Assembly (NCBI RefSeq): GCF_030819175.1
Contig: NZ_JAUTBJ010000002.1
Coordinates: 1,126,001-1,190,000, forward strand
DNA from: Sphingomonas sp. SORGH_AS_0879
GTDB lineage: Bacteria; Pseudomonadota; Alphaproteobacteria; Sphingomonadales; Sphingomonadaceae
Length of the DNA stretch: 64,000 bases
Reading direction: 5' to 3'
This document shows, piece by piece, positions 45,331-53,369 of this stretch. Under the pieces are notes generated by a model. That model was not told the DNA's origin and made no database searches. It saw only the letters and a program-made list of their open reading frames with translations. The first letter of the stretch is position 1. Each line of letters starts with the position of its first letter. Both the position numbers and the translations under genes were made by a program.

Positions 45331-45883
45331 TCACCCGCCGGTATCCAGCGGCCAACGCATCAACGGTTCATAGGATGCGCCGCCATGGCCGAGGTGGCTT
45401 TGATAGAGCAGGATATGCTCCATGGCGAAAGGGGCGCTGGACAGACCGGCATGGACGGCGCGCCACCCCTCGATCTCGGGCGCGGTCCCGGCGGATCGGG
45501 GCAGGCGGGCCAGCGTGATATGCGGGCGATAGGCGCGCGCTTCGGCGCGGCAGGCCGACACGCACACAGGCCTGGTCCACCTTGCGATGCAGATGGGCGA
45601 GCGCGTCGTGCGGGCCGACCCCGGCCCATAGGGTGTCGACCCGCCCGCGGTGATCGAACGCGCCGACCCCGGCGATTCGGACGACCGGCGCGGGGGCGTG
45701 GACCTGTCCCAGCACGGCGACGATATCCTCCGCCACCGGGCGATCCACCTCGCCGATGAAGCGCAGGGTCAGGTGAAGCTGGTCGTCATCCTGCCACCGG
45801 GCATGGGGAACGCCGTCCATGACATCGGCCAGCCTGTCGCGAATGGCGGGGGGCGGGCGAAGGGCGACGAACAGGCGGACCAT
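45331..45883 (-). pseudogene. thpR: RNA 2',3'-cyclic phosphodiesterase (ThpR) with a frameshift
   Basis: The two HxTx motifs of the 2H phosphoesterase family are in different frames: HLTLRFIGEV in the first, after MVRLFVALRPPPAIRDRL, and HITLARLPRS in the second. The first frame loses similarity after about residue 112 (VRVGLP); the expected continuation (EARAYRPHITL ... YEPLMRWPL) is recovered by removing one base near 45541-45556. Intact length would be about 183 residues, normal for ThpR. Either a recent mutation or a sequence error. Known family activity: RNA 2',3'-cyclic phosphate hydrolysis. Divergent from the Bax inhibitor-1 gene. Confidence 0.8.
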
Positions 45884-46006
45884 GACAAAACATGTCTATC
45901 GCATTCTGTTGCCGTCACGGGAACCTCTCCCGCTTGAAATGAGTCACCAACGGAGCGATATTTCCCATAACCGGCATATGGCCGGGCAAAGGAGCAATGT
46001 TTCACC

Positions 46007-46753
46007 ATGGCAAACTGGTCTGATCCACGGCCGAGCGCCGCGCCGTTCGGTACCACCGCCACCACGGGCTCGACCGCCTATGATGCGGGTCTGCGTTCGT
46101 ACATGCTGTCCGTCTATAATTACATGACGTCGGGCGTGCTGCTGACGGGTATCGTCGCGCTGCTCTTCGCATGGGGCGGGCGGGGCAGCATGGCCGCGAA
46201 CGTCTTCCTGAACGGCGGTCCGCTGAAATATGTCATCATGTTCGCGCCGCTCGGCTTCGTGTTCGCCCTGAGCATGGGCGTCAACCGCATGAAGACCTCG
46301 ACGATGCAGATGCTCTTCTGGGCGTTCGCGGTCGTCATGGGCCTGTCGCTGTCGACCATCTTCCTGGTCTATAGCGGTTCGTCGATCGCGGGCGCGTTCT
46401 TCGCCACCGCGGCGGGCTTCGCGGCGCTGAGCCTCTATGGCTACACCACCAAGCGCGACCTGTCGGCGTTCGGCACCTTCCTGATCGTCGGTCTGGTCGG
46501 CCTGATCGTCGCCAGCGTGATCAACATCTTCCTCCAGTCGGGCACGATGGCGCTGGTCATCAGCTTCGTCGGCGTGCTGCTGTTCGCTGGGCTGACCGCC
46601 TATGACACGCAGCGGACCAAGGAGATGTATTATCAGGTGCGCGGTACGTCGATGCAGGACCGGGTGGTCATCATGTCGGCGCTCAGCCTGTATCTCGATT
46701 TCATCAACATGTTCCTGTTCATCCTGCGTCTGTTCGGCTCCAGCCGCGACTAA
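46007..46753 (+). CDS. Bax inhibitor-1/YccA family membrane protein
   Basis: 248 residues with seven membrane helices; family motifs YNYMTSGVLLTGIVALLF, APLGFVFALSMGVNRM, TAYDTQRTKEMYYQ and a C-terminal ALSLYLDFINMFLFILRLFG. In E. coli YccA interacts with FtsH, and other members are pH-gated Ca leak channels; neither role can be assigned here. A strong terminator follows. Confidence 0.93.
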   Translation: MANWSDPRPSAAPFGTTATTGSTAYDAGLRSYMLSVYNYMTSGVLLTGIVALLFAWGGRGSMAANVFLNGGPLKYVIMFAPLGFVFALSMGVNRMKTSTMQMLFWAFAVVMGLSLSTIFLVYSGSSIAGAFFATAAGFAALSLYGYTTKRDLSAFGTFLIVGLVGLIVASVINIFLQSGTMALVISFVGVLLFAGLTAYDTQRTKEMYYQVRGTSMQDRVVIMSALSLYLDFINMFLFILRLFGSSRD

Positions 46754-46778
46754 TCGTCGGATAACGGGTTTAGACATG

Positions 46779-46811
46779 GGGCCCGGCGGAGTGTCCGCCG
46801 GGCCCTTTTTT
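46779..46811 (+). terminator. Rho-independent terminator after the Bax inhibitor-1 gene
   Basis: Perfect 12-bp GC-rich stem GGGCCCGGCGGA/TCCGCCGGGCCC with a 3-nt loop, followed by six T. Confidence 0.95.
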
Positions 46812-46830
46812 CGTGGAAGGAACACGGCCC

Positions 46831-47610
46831 ATGCGCCTGTCGATCGAAGTGACGCTGGACTATGGCCTTCGCGAACCGGCGGATATCCTGTTGCAGGTCG
46901 AGGTGGCGGCGATGGCCGACCAGCGGCTGGAGCATCAGGCGCTGACCATCTGGTCCGACCACGGCGTGACGGCGGTGCCGGGCGAGGACGGGATCGGACA
47001 GCGATGCTGGGTGCGCGCGGACCATGCCCTGGTCGCGCGGTACGAGGCGGTGGTGGCGATCGACCGCCCCGTGCTGCGGCTGGAGGGGATGCAGGCGACC
47101 CCGGCGCGCGCGCTGACCGGCGACCTCATCCCCTATCTGCTACCCAGCCGTTATTGCGAGTCCGACCGGCTGGAGGGGTTCGTGCGACGGCGTTTTGCCG
47201 GTCTTTCGGGCGGTGTGATGGCGACGGCGCTGATCGACTGGGTGTCGACCCGCCTCGACTATCGGTCGGGCAGTTCGACCGGCGGGACCAGCGCGCTCGA
47301 TACCTTCGGAATGCGCATCGGGGTGTGTCGCGACTATGCCCATCTGCTGGTCGCCCTGGCGCGGGCGGCGGAGATCCCGGCGCGCTGCGTCTCGGCCTAT
47401 GCGCCCGGCGTCGACCCGCCCGACTTCCATGCCGTCGCCGAGTTGTGGCTGGAGGGAAGCTGGCACCTGGTCGATGCGACCGGCATGGCGCGTGCCGACG
47501 AGATCGCGCGGGTGTGCGTCGGGCGCGATGCCACCGACATCGCCTTCATGACCGTCTTCGGCGAGGCGCAGCTTTGCGATCAACGGGTCAGCGTTCGCCG
47601 TCTCGACTGA
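46831..47610 (+). CDS. Transglutaminase-like cysteine peptidase family protein
   Basis: 259 residues. N-terminal beta domain (RLSIEVTLDYGLREPADILLQVEV), then a transglutaminase-like core with catalytic triad candidates Cys in MRIGVCRDYAHLLVALARA, His in PPDFHAVAELWLEG and Asp in HLVDATG. In bacteria such proteins act as peptidases or amidases. GGAAGGAACA ribosome binding region; a GTG 18 bases upstream is possible. It starts 20 nt after the preceding terminator, so it needs its own promoter or readthrough. Confidence 0.88.
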   Translation: MRLSIEVTLDYGLREPADILLQVEVAAMADQRLEHQALTIWSDHGVTAVPGEDGIGQRCWVRADHALVARYEAVVAIDRPVLRLEGMQATPARALTGDLIPYLLPSRYCESDRLEGFVRRRFAGLSGGVMATALIDWVSTRLDYRSGSSTGGTSALDTFGMRIGVCRDYAHLLVALARAAEIPARCVSAYAPGVDPPDFHAVAELWLEGSWHLVDATGMARADEIARVCVGRDATDIAFMTVFGEAQLCDQRVSVRRLD

Positions 47611-47619
47611 GGCGGGGCA

Positions 47620-47645
47620 GGAACGCTTGCGCGGGCTGGCTCGTT
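47620..47645 (+). promoter_or_regulatory. EcfG-type general stress promoter
   Basis: GGAAC, 17 nt, CGTT: exact agreement with the alphaproteobacterial EcfG (SigT) consensus. The -10 ends 30 nt before the start codon of the small acidic protein gene. Predicts induction under PhyR/EcfG general stress. Confidence 0.75.
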
Positions 47646-47675
47646 GATCCTGTCCACTCGTGATGGGGAAGTGAC

Positions 47676-47942
47676 ATGAACGACAGCATCGACGACCGCG
47701 CGCTGGACAGCGTGTCGGTGGCGCCGGGCGGCGAACAGGCCGAGCAGGGCAACCGTCCGCGTCCGCCCGAACAGGACGCCGGACAGGACCCGGAGATCAC
47801 CGGCGACCTGAAGAAGAACCCCGAGGATGTCGAAGCACAGCTCGACGAAAGCCTCGACGAATCGATGGACGCCAGCGATCCGCCCTCGATCACCCAGCCC
47901 GGCCGCGACGGCCCGGCAGAGTCGTCGGGTTACAAGGAATAA
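47676..47942 (+). CDS. Small acidic, probably disordered stress protein
   Basis: 88 residues, strongly acidic and hydrophilic (GDLKKNPEDVEAQLDESLDESMDASD), with no membrane segment or cysteine and no known domain. A GGGGAAG ribosome binding site precedes the ATG. The EcfG-type promoter directly upstream suggests a general stress protein, perhaps hydrophilin-like. Confidence 0.75.
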   Translation: MNDSIDDRALDSVSVAPGGEQAEQGNRPRPPEQDAGQDPEITGDLKKNPEDVEAQLDESLDESMDASDPPSITQPGRDGPAESSGYKE

Positions 47943-48207
47943 TCGCCGATCCGGGTGGGGAGGCGCAACCGCGCCGCCTCGCCCGATGGGTTCGTCGCGA
48001 CGCATCCGGGCCGCGTGGTCGATGCGGAACCGGGATGTCGCCAAACGACCCTTTCTGTCCCGTCTGCGGACAATATCCGGAAAATGATGGCCCCGAGCAC
48101 CGTTCGTCGCAATCAATGTTGCGGCGCGGCGGATTTCATGGTCGTCTGTCTTCGGCCCGTTCAGCATTGCGTTAACGAGATCGGCGCATGATGATCGGGC
48201 AGTCTCG

Positions 48208-48783
48208 ATGGGCGGGGTAAAGGATATGGGATCGAGGAACAGACCGGCCGAAGGCACGATGACATTGGCCGAGATGAAGGAATTTGCGGGCTTCGCGGCG
48301 GCGACCCAGCGTTACATCCGCCGGTCGCTCGACATCGGGCTGGACCGTGAGGATGCGATGGCCCGCTGGTCGCGCGACGTGGTCGAGGCGGCAAGCATCC
48401 GCGCCCAAGCCCGGCTGTACCGCAACCTGCCCGAAATTCGGCACCTGATCCCGGTCGACAGCGGCCTGGAATCGCTGGAGCCGTTCATGGCCCCCTTCGT
48501 GACGATCGCGGCGTTCGATCTGGGGCAGGGGCGGCTGACCAGCTTTTCGGCCTTCCGCTTCCTTTATGAGCGGCTGATCGGGGCCGAGGTGCGGCCCTGG
48601 CTGCCGGCGGTCTTCTGTTCGGCGGCGGCGCTGCCGCATCTGCATCCCGAATTGCGGCGCAAGCTGCTCCAGTCGATCAGCGAGGCGGCGGCGACCGCGG
48701 CAGGCTGGTCGAGCCGCCAGCCCGCCTTCTTCCCGCATTGGGTGGAGAAGGTGGACACCAACGGCACCTCGCTGGCCAATTGA
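48208..48783 (+). CDS. Hypothetical soluble helical protein
   Basis: 191 residues from the first ATG; internal ATGs at codons 7 and 18 (MTLAEMKEF) are possible, the last with GAAGG before it. Sequence is mostly helical with a run of Arg/Glu (FAAATQRYIRRSLDIGLDREDAMARW) and Leu-rich helices. No family recognised. Convergent with the extensin-like gene, 19 nt between stops. The 265 bp upstream hold no gene. Confidence 0.65.
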   Translation: MGGVKDMGSRNRPAEGTMTLAEMKEFAGFAAATQRYIRRSLDIGLDREDAMARWSRDVVEAASIRAQARLYRNLPEIRHLIPVDSGLESLEPFMAPFVTIAAFDLGQGRLTSFSAFRFLYERLIGAEVRPWLPAVFCSAAALPHLHPELRRKLLQSISEAAATAAGWSSRQPAFFPHWVEKVDTNGTSLAN

Positions 48784-48802
48784 TCGCCGAAGAGCGCGCC
48801 GG

Positions 48803-49534
48803 TCAGCGACAGGCGCGCCAGCCCATCGGCCCGCGATAGGCCTGGTCGAGATGGAAATGATCGGCATGGGCGGCGTTATAGTCGGGCGACAAGGTGGTCG
48901 CGAACAGATCGCATGCCTCGTCGCGGACCCGGCGCAGGAATTGCCCGGTCTTTCCCTGATTGCGCCAGTCGCGCAACACGCTGATCCGGCGACCGTCGCT
49001 CAGGCGAAACCCCGCGATATCGACCGCATTGGCGCGCGCATGTTCGCTCCAGTCGCTGGAACTGCGACCGTTGATCCGGCGGCAATTATAGCTGCCCAGA
49101 TGATCGATCGCGACGACCTCCGCCCCCAATAGCGCGCGGGCGGCGGGCTGGACGCTGTTCCATTCCCATAAGGCGAGCGAGGCGGCGACCGGGCAGGAGA
49201 CGCCGAGCGAGGCGGGCCGATAGCCGACCGACCGCGCGCCGCCGGTTGCGAAGCGCACCGCATCGTCATAGCCGCACTGTCCGCCCGTCGAGCGTGGCGG
49301 CAAGGCGGTATAGGCGATCCCCGCCTTGTCGAGCAGCGCCAGGCACGCCGCCCGGTCCCGGGTCAGTGCGGTCAGCTTGCGCCCGGTGAACAGCCCGACC
49401 GGCTGGCCGAGATCGAGCGGCGCCCAGGGCACGTCCTGTGGCCGCTGCCGCACCAGAGTCCAGATCAGCAGCGCCAGCATCGCCGATCCGGCGATCAGGA
49501 CCATGACGGTCGTCCATCGCCGGAGCGCGCGCAT
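48803..49534 (-). CDS. Extensin-like C-terminal domain protein
   Basis: 243 residues. One N-terminal membrane helix (about 10-28), then an extensin-like domain found in bacteria: GGQCGYDDAVRF, LGVSCPVAASLALWEW, HLGSYNCRRINGRSSSDWSEHARANAVDIAGFRL, and HADHFHLD. The His/Asp pattern (SEHARANAVDIAGF, DHFHLD) resembles LAS-type zinc peptidases of the cell wall, so a peptidoglycan role is possible. A GTG one codon earlier overlaps the NUDIX stop (GTGA); translational coupling either way. Confidence 0.85.
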   Translation of the reverse strand: MRALRRWTTVMVLIAGSAMLALLIWTLVRQRPQDVPWAPLDLGQPVGLFTGRKLTALTRDRAACLALLDKAGIAYTALPPRSTGGQCGYDDAVRFATGGARSVGYRPASLGVSCPVAASLALWEWNSVQPAARALLGAEVVAIDHLGSYNCRRINGRSSSDWSEHARANAVDIAGFRLSDGRRISVLRDWRNQGKTGQFLRRVRDEACDLFATTLSPDYNAAHADHFHLDQAYRGPMGWRACR

Positions 49535-50292
49535 CACCCGCGTCTGGCGGCGGTGACGGGCTCCGAGGTGATCGGATAGCCCATATCGTCGGGGATGCAG
49601 ATCGATGGCACGCCGTTACGCTCCGCCTGGAAAGGAACGATCCGCCGGACCGGCCAGGCGCGGGCATCGGCCATGGCAGAGGGGAAATCCCGATACTGGG
49701 CCAATCGTTCCAGCGTCCGACGGGTCGGGAAGATGATATGGATATCCCCCCGGTCCGCCGCCGACAGGGCGGCCTGCGCCGTCATCCACCGCGCGGCGGC
49801 GGTTTCGCCCCCGTCGATGATCGGGGTGGAGGCGTGGCGCGGTATCTCCGCCAGATAGAAGCGCGCATCGAACCGACGCACGGGGACATGTTCGGGACAC
49901 CATCGGGCAAACGGTGTCAGCGCGGCCTCCTCGATCCGCAGGTGCCGTTGGGACAGCGCCGCCGCGAAGGACTGGCCGCGAGCCATGTCGGCGCGCAGGT
50001 CCGCGATGGTGATTTCATCGGGATTCGGCATCAGGCCGGCCGCCAGCCCGACTTCCTCGATCGTCTCGCGAATGGCGGCGATGCGCGCGGCGCTGTCGTC
50101 CGGATCTGCGGCATCGGCGGGCACCATGGCATGGTCGCCGGGATCTACCCGACCACCGGGAAAGACCATTGCCCCGCCCAGAAAGGCCAGCGCCGCGCCG
50201 CGTTCGACCATCAGGATTTCGGGAAGGGCGTCGCGCTCCGCCCCTTCGCGCATCAGGATCAGGGTGGCGGCGGGAATGGGATCGGGGATCAT
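49534..50292 (-). CDS. NUDIX hydrolase
   Basis: About 252 residues. NUDIX box spread over VFPGGRVDPGDH ... RIAAIRETIEEVGLAAG (the REtxEEvG core is intact, with an insert between the Gly-Gly part and the Glu part as in the NUDT19/CoA-hydrolase-like group). Substrate unknown; coenzyme A or nucleotide diphosphates would fit. A start 21 bases upstream is also open. Shares its stop with the start of the extensin-like gene. Confidence 0.85.
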   Translation of the reverse strand: MIPDPIPAATLILMREGAERDALPEILMVERGAALAFLGGAMVFPGGRVDPGDHAMVPADAADPDDSAARIAAIRETIEEVGLAAGLMPNPDEITIADLRADMARGQSFAAALSQRHLRIEEAALTPFARWCPEHVPVRRFDARFYLAEIPRHASTPIIDGGETAAARWMTAQAALSAADRGDIHIIFPTRRTLERLAQYRDFPSAMADARAWPVRRIVPFQAERNGVPSICIPDDMGYPITSEPVTAARRG

Positions 50293-50387
50293 CGCGGCGT
50301 CAACGCATGGCATGCGGGATCGGGCAAGAGCCGGACGGCGTCAGCGATGGGGGAGAAAAGCACCGGCATATCGTCCGGTAAAAGGGG

Positions 50388-50463
50388 TGGTGGAGCTGAG
50401 GGGAATCGAACCCCTGACCTCTGCAGTGCGATTGCAGCGCTCTCCCATCTGAGCTACAGCCCC
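50388..50463 (-). tRNA. tRNA-Ala(CGC)
   Basis: Cloverleaf with acceptor GGGGCTG/CAGCTCC, D-arm AGCTCAGATGGGAGAGC, anticodon stem CTGCA/TGCAG with loop ATCGCAC (CGC), GGTTCGATTCC T-arm and encoded CCA. No duplication or integrase nearby. Confidence 0.97.
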
Positions 50464-50611
50464 GCCCCATATCCCGACCGTGGTCGGGAGCGACGCCATT
50501 AGCCGGTGATCCGGGGCGACGCAACACTCCAAAGCGGCGGGCTGCGAAAATTTTTCCGCCGCTTTCGGCCTTTCGCATCGGGCATTCCGTCGTGCGGAGC
50601 ACCCCGGCCAC

Positions 50612-50637
50612 GGAACAATGTCTTGATCTTCCTCATT
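50612..50637 (+). promoter_or_regulatory. Candidate EcfG-type promoter of the DUF2171 gene
   Basis: GGAAC, 17 nt, CATT: one mismatch to the GGAAC-N16/17-CGTT consensus, 75 bp before the start codon. The rest of the 249-bp gap after the tRNA shows no gene. Confidence 0.45.
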
Positions 50638-50712
50638 GAAACCGTCGGAAGGTACGGCCCGCCGGACGAGCGGCGTCGGCCCCCGCAGGACCGATTTTCA
50701 GGAGGGTTTAGG

Positions 50713-51966
50713 ATGGCTTACGATCGCTATTCCCGCGACGCCAATCGTGGCGGTCGCGACTTCGACTATGGCCGGGATTACGGCTCGGGGCGGGACTACA
50801 CCTATTCCAGCGCGCGCGATTACGAAGCGGCGGGCGCGTTCGACGACGATCGCGATGACAGCCGCAACGACAGCCGTCGCGGTTACGGCGCGCGCGACTA
50901 TGGCCATCAGGGCTATGGCCGCCAGGGCTATGACCGGGACGACAGCTATCGCGGCTCACGCCAGGATTTCGGCGGTCGCCAGAACGAAGGCCGCTATGGC
51001 GAAGGGCGTTCGGGTTCGGGCGATTATGGCTCCTATGGGCGCGACAGCTATCGCGGTGGCCAGCGCGACTATGGCCGCGAAGGCTATCGACCCTCGGGCT
51101 ATAGCGACACGACGCGCGGTTACGGCGATTCCGCGCGAGGCTATGGCTATACCGGCGATCGCTATGGCCGGGACGACCGCCAGGGTCGCGGCGATCAGGG
51201 CCGCCAGCAGTCGGGCCGCGACTATGGTCGCCAGCCGCAGGGCTATGACTATGACGATCGCGGCTTCTTCGCCCGCGCAGGGGACGAGGTCCGTTCGTGG
51301 TTCGGCGACGAGGAGGCGGAGCGCCGCCGCGAGGCCGATGCCCGCTTCGACGAGCGTTACTATGCCGCGCAGGACCACGACTATAATAGCTGGCGCTCGG
51401 GCCAGATCGCCGCGCTCGACCGCGATTATGACGAATATCGCAGCGAGAACCGCACCAAGTTCGAGAACGAGTTCAGCAGCTGGCGCACCGAGCGCGAGGG
51501 GCAGCGCGGCCTGTTGTCCAAGGTGACCGAACATCAGGAAGTGCTGGGGTCGGACGGCGCGCATGTCGGCACCGTCGACAAGGTGCGCGGCGATCGCATC
51601 CTGCTGACCAAGAACGACCGCGATGCGGACGGCCAGCACCACTCGATCCCGTCGCGCTGGTTGAAGTCGGTCGAGGACAAGGTCACGCTGACCAAGACCG
51701 CCGAAGAGGCCAAGAGTCACTGGCGCGAAGAGGAAAACGCCCGCGCCATGTTCGGCGATCGCACCAGCGAGACCGGATCGAACCGCTACGGCCAGTCGAA
51801 CGCCTATGGTCAGTCGAGCAGCTACGGCCAGACCGGCCAGGGCACGACCGGCACCACCGGTCAGAGCGCTACGGGGGCGACCTCGACCACCGGCGGTTCG
51901 ACGGCGTCGACCAGCACGAGCGGCACGACCACGGGCAGCACCTCGGACACCAACCGGGGTTACTGA
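50713..51966 (+). CDS. DUF2171 protein with Tyr/Arg/Gly/Asp-rich low-complexity N-terminal half
   Basis: 417 residues in four parts. Residues 1 to about 185 are low complexity, built from repeated RDYG, GYG, DRYG and RQGY units. About 186-265 is charged and helical, with SWFGDEEAERRREADARFDERYY and EFSSWRTEREGQ. About 266-330 is a DUF2171 (PRC-barrel-like) domain, SKVTEHQEVLGSDGAHVGTVDKVRGDRILL and HHSIPSRWLKSVEDKV. The tail is Ser/Thr/Gly-rich. AGGAGG ribosome binding site. Stress-induced DUF2171 proteins are common in sphingomonads and Deinococcus-like bacteria. The N-terminal half resembles eukaryotic RG/YG condensate-forming segments, which is an analogy and not proof. Confidence 0.85.
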   Translation: MAYDRYSRDANRGGRDFDYGRDYGSGRDYTYSSARDYEAAGAFDDDRDDSRNDSRRGYGARDYGHQGYGRQGYDRDDSYRGSRQDFGGRQNEGRYGEGRSGSGDYGSYGRDSYRGGQRDYGREGYRPSGYSDTTRGYGDSARGYGYTGDRYGRDDRQGRGDQGRQQSGRDYGRQPQGYDYDDRGFFARAGDEVRSWFGDEEAERRREADARFDERYYAAQDHDYNSWRSGQIAALDRDYDEYRSENRTKFENEFSSWRTEREGQRGLLSKVTEHQEVLGSDGAHVGTVDKVRGDRILLTKNDRDADGQHHSIPSRWLKSVEDKVTLTKTAEEAKSHWREEENARAMFGDRTSETGSNRYGQSNAYGQSSSYGQTGQGTTGTTGQSATGATSTTGGSTASTSTSGTTTGSTSDTNRGY

Positions 51967-51977
51967 TAGAAAAAAAC

Positions 51978-52032
51978 GTCACTAACTGGTGACTTTTCTT
52001 GGAGGGCTCGGGTGGACTTCACCCGGGCCCTC
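51978..52032 (+). terminator. Probable terminator after the DUF2171 gene
   Basis: GTCAC-N6-GTGAC followed by TTTTCTT, then a stronger hairpin GAGGGCTCGGGTG/CACCCGGGCCCTC with one mismatch and no T-run. Together they separate the stress gene from the downstream oxidoreductase. Confidence 0.65.
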
Positions 52033-52069
52033 TCCCATGTCCGCCGCAGACGATGAAAAGGATATGAGC

Positions 52070-53053
52070 ATGAAAGCTTGGACGCTGGCAAACCGCCCGC
52101 AGGGGATGCCGAAGCCACAGGATTTCGCGTTGATCGAGCAGGCGCTGCCCGAACTCGCCGAGGGGCAGGTGCGGGTGGCGAACCGCTGGTTGTCGGTCGA
52201 CCCCTATATGCGCGGGCGGATGAACGACGTGAAAAGCTATGTCCCGCCCTTCCAACTGGGCGAGCCGATGCAGGGCGGCGCGATCGGCGAGGTGGTGGAA
52301 AGCCGCGCGGACGGCCTCGCGGTCGGCACGCTGGTCAGCCATATGGCGGGCTGGCGCGACGAGGCGGTGATCCCGGCGTCGCAGGTCCAGCCGCTGCCCG
52401 ATCTGTCGGTCGATCCCCAGGCCTTTCTGGGCCAGTTCGGCATGCCGGGCATGACCGCCTATTACGGCCTGCTCCGCATCGCCGAGGCCAAGCCGGGCGA
52501 CACGGTGTTCGTGTCGGCGGCCGCGGGCGCGGTCGGATCGACGGTGGTTCAGATCGCCAAGGCCAAGGGGATGACGGTCATCGGATCGGCGGGCGGCGCG
52601 GACAAGGGCGAATGGGTACGCTCGCTGGGGGCCGATAAAGTCATCGATTACAAGGCGGGCAAGCCGGTGGTCGAGGCGCTGGGCGAAGCGGCACCGGACG
52701 GGATCGACGTCTATTTCGACAATGTCGGCGGCGACCATCTCGACGCCGCGCTGGCCCATGCGCGGCCGGGTGCGCGCTTCGCCATTTGCGGGATGATCGA
52801 CGTCTATAACGACGCCAAGCCGACCAGCCTGAAATATTTCGCCCGCCTGATCGGCAATCGCGTGCGGATCCAGGGGTTCATCGTCTCCGACTTCAAGGAT
52901 CAGGAAGGCTTCTACCGCGACATGGCCGCGATGCTGGGCGAGGGGAAGTTGCAGCGGGAGGAGACGGTCTTCGAAGGGCTGGACCGGATGCCCGAGGCGT
53001 TTCTGGCGCTGTTCTCGGGCGGTAATAAGGGCAAGATGCTGGTGAAGCTGTAA
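52070..53053 (+). CDS. NADP-dependent MDR oxidoreductase (PTGR/CurA-like 2-alkenal reductase)
   Basis: 327 residues, zinc-independent medium-chain reductase. SVDPYMRGRM and YYGLLRIAEAKPGDTVFVSAAAGAVGS (nucleotide fold), then GADKVIDYK, VYFDNVGGDHLDAAL, GMIDVYN and RIQGFIVSDF are typical of the leukotriene-B4 dehydrogenase/CurA group that reduces alpha,beta-unsaturated carbonyls. AAGGA is 7 nt before the chosen ATG; an ATG two codons earlier is too close to it. Confidence 0.92.
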   Translation: MKAWTLANRPQGMPKPQDFALIEQALPELAEGQVRVANRWLSVDPYMRGRMNDVKSYVPPFQLGEPMQGGAIGEVVESRADGLAVGTLVSHMAGWRDEAVIPASQVQPLPDLSVDPQAFLGQFGMPGMTAYYGLLRIAEAKPGDTVFVSAAAGAVGSTVVQIAKAKGMTVIGSAGGADKGEWVRSLGADKVIDYKAGKPVVEALGEAAPDGIDVYFDNVGGDHLDAALAHARPGARFAICGMIDVYNDAKPTSLKYFARLIGNRVRIQGFIVSDFKDQEGFYRDMAAMLGEGKLQREETVFEGLDRMPEAFLALFSGGNKGKMLVKL

Positions 53054-53069
53054 GGGCTATTAAAGCCCC

Positions 53070-53337
53070 CCTCCCGCAGGCGGGAGGGGTTGGGGGAGGG
53101 GAGTGCCACGAGCGTCGTCCTGTGGGGCGTTCCCTCCCCCCGACCCCCTCCCGCTTGCGGGAGGGGGAGTGTGCTGGGCGGGCGCTGGCCCTTCAATAAC
53201 TCCCCTCCCGCAGGCGGGAGGGGCTGGGGGAGGGGAGTGCCGCGAGCGTCGTCCTGTGGGGCGTTCCCTCCCCCCGCCCCCCTCCCGCTTGCGGGAGGGG
53301 GAGTGTGCTGGGCGGGCGGCGGGCCTTTGATAATTCC
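53070..53337. repeat. Two direct 134-bp copies of a paired palindromic element
   Basis: Each unit starts with cctcccgcaggcgggagggg plus a tgggggagggga tail, runs through gagcgtcgtcctgtggggcg and ends with cctcccgcttgcgggagg and gagtgtgctgggcggg. The units differ at only a few positions, so the duplication is recent. It fills the whole gap (53054-53369) between convergent genes; no gene is inside. Confidence 0.9.
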
Positions 53338-53369
53338 CTTCGGCAGACAGCCGGGCTATCCCTGCCGCC

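Noticed and set aside
53070..53337. Possible CRISPR array in the repeated region
   Set aside because: Only two 134-bp units, with internal palindromes and no unique spacers of regular length; no cas genes nearby.
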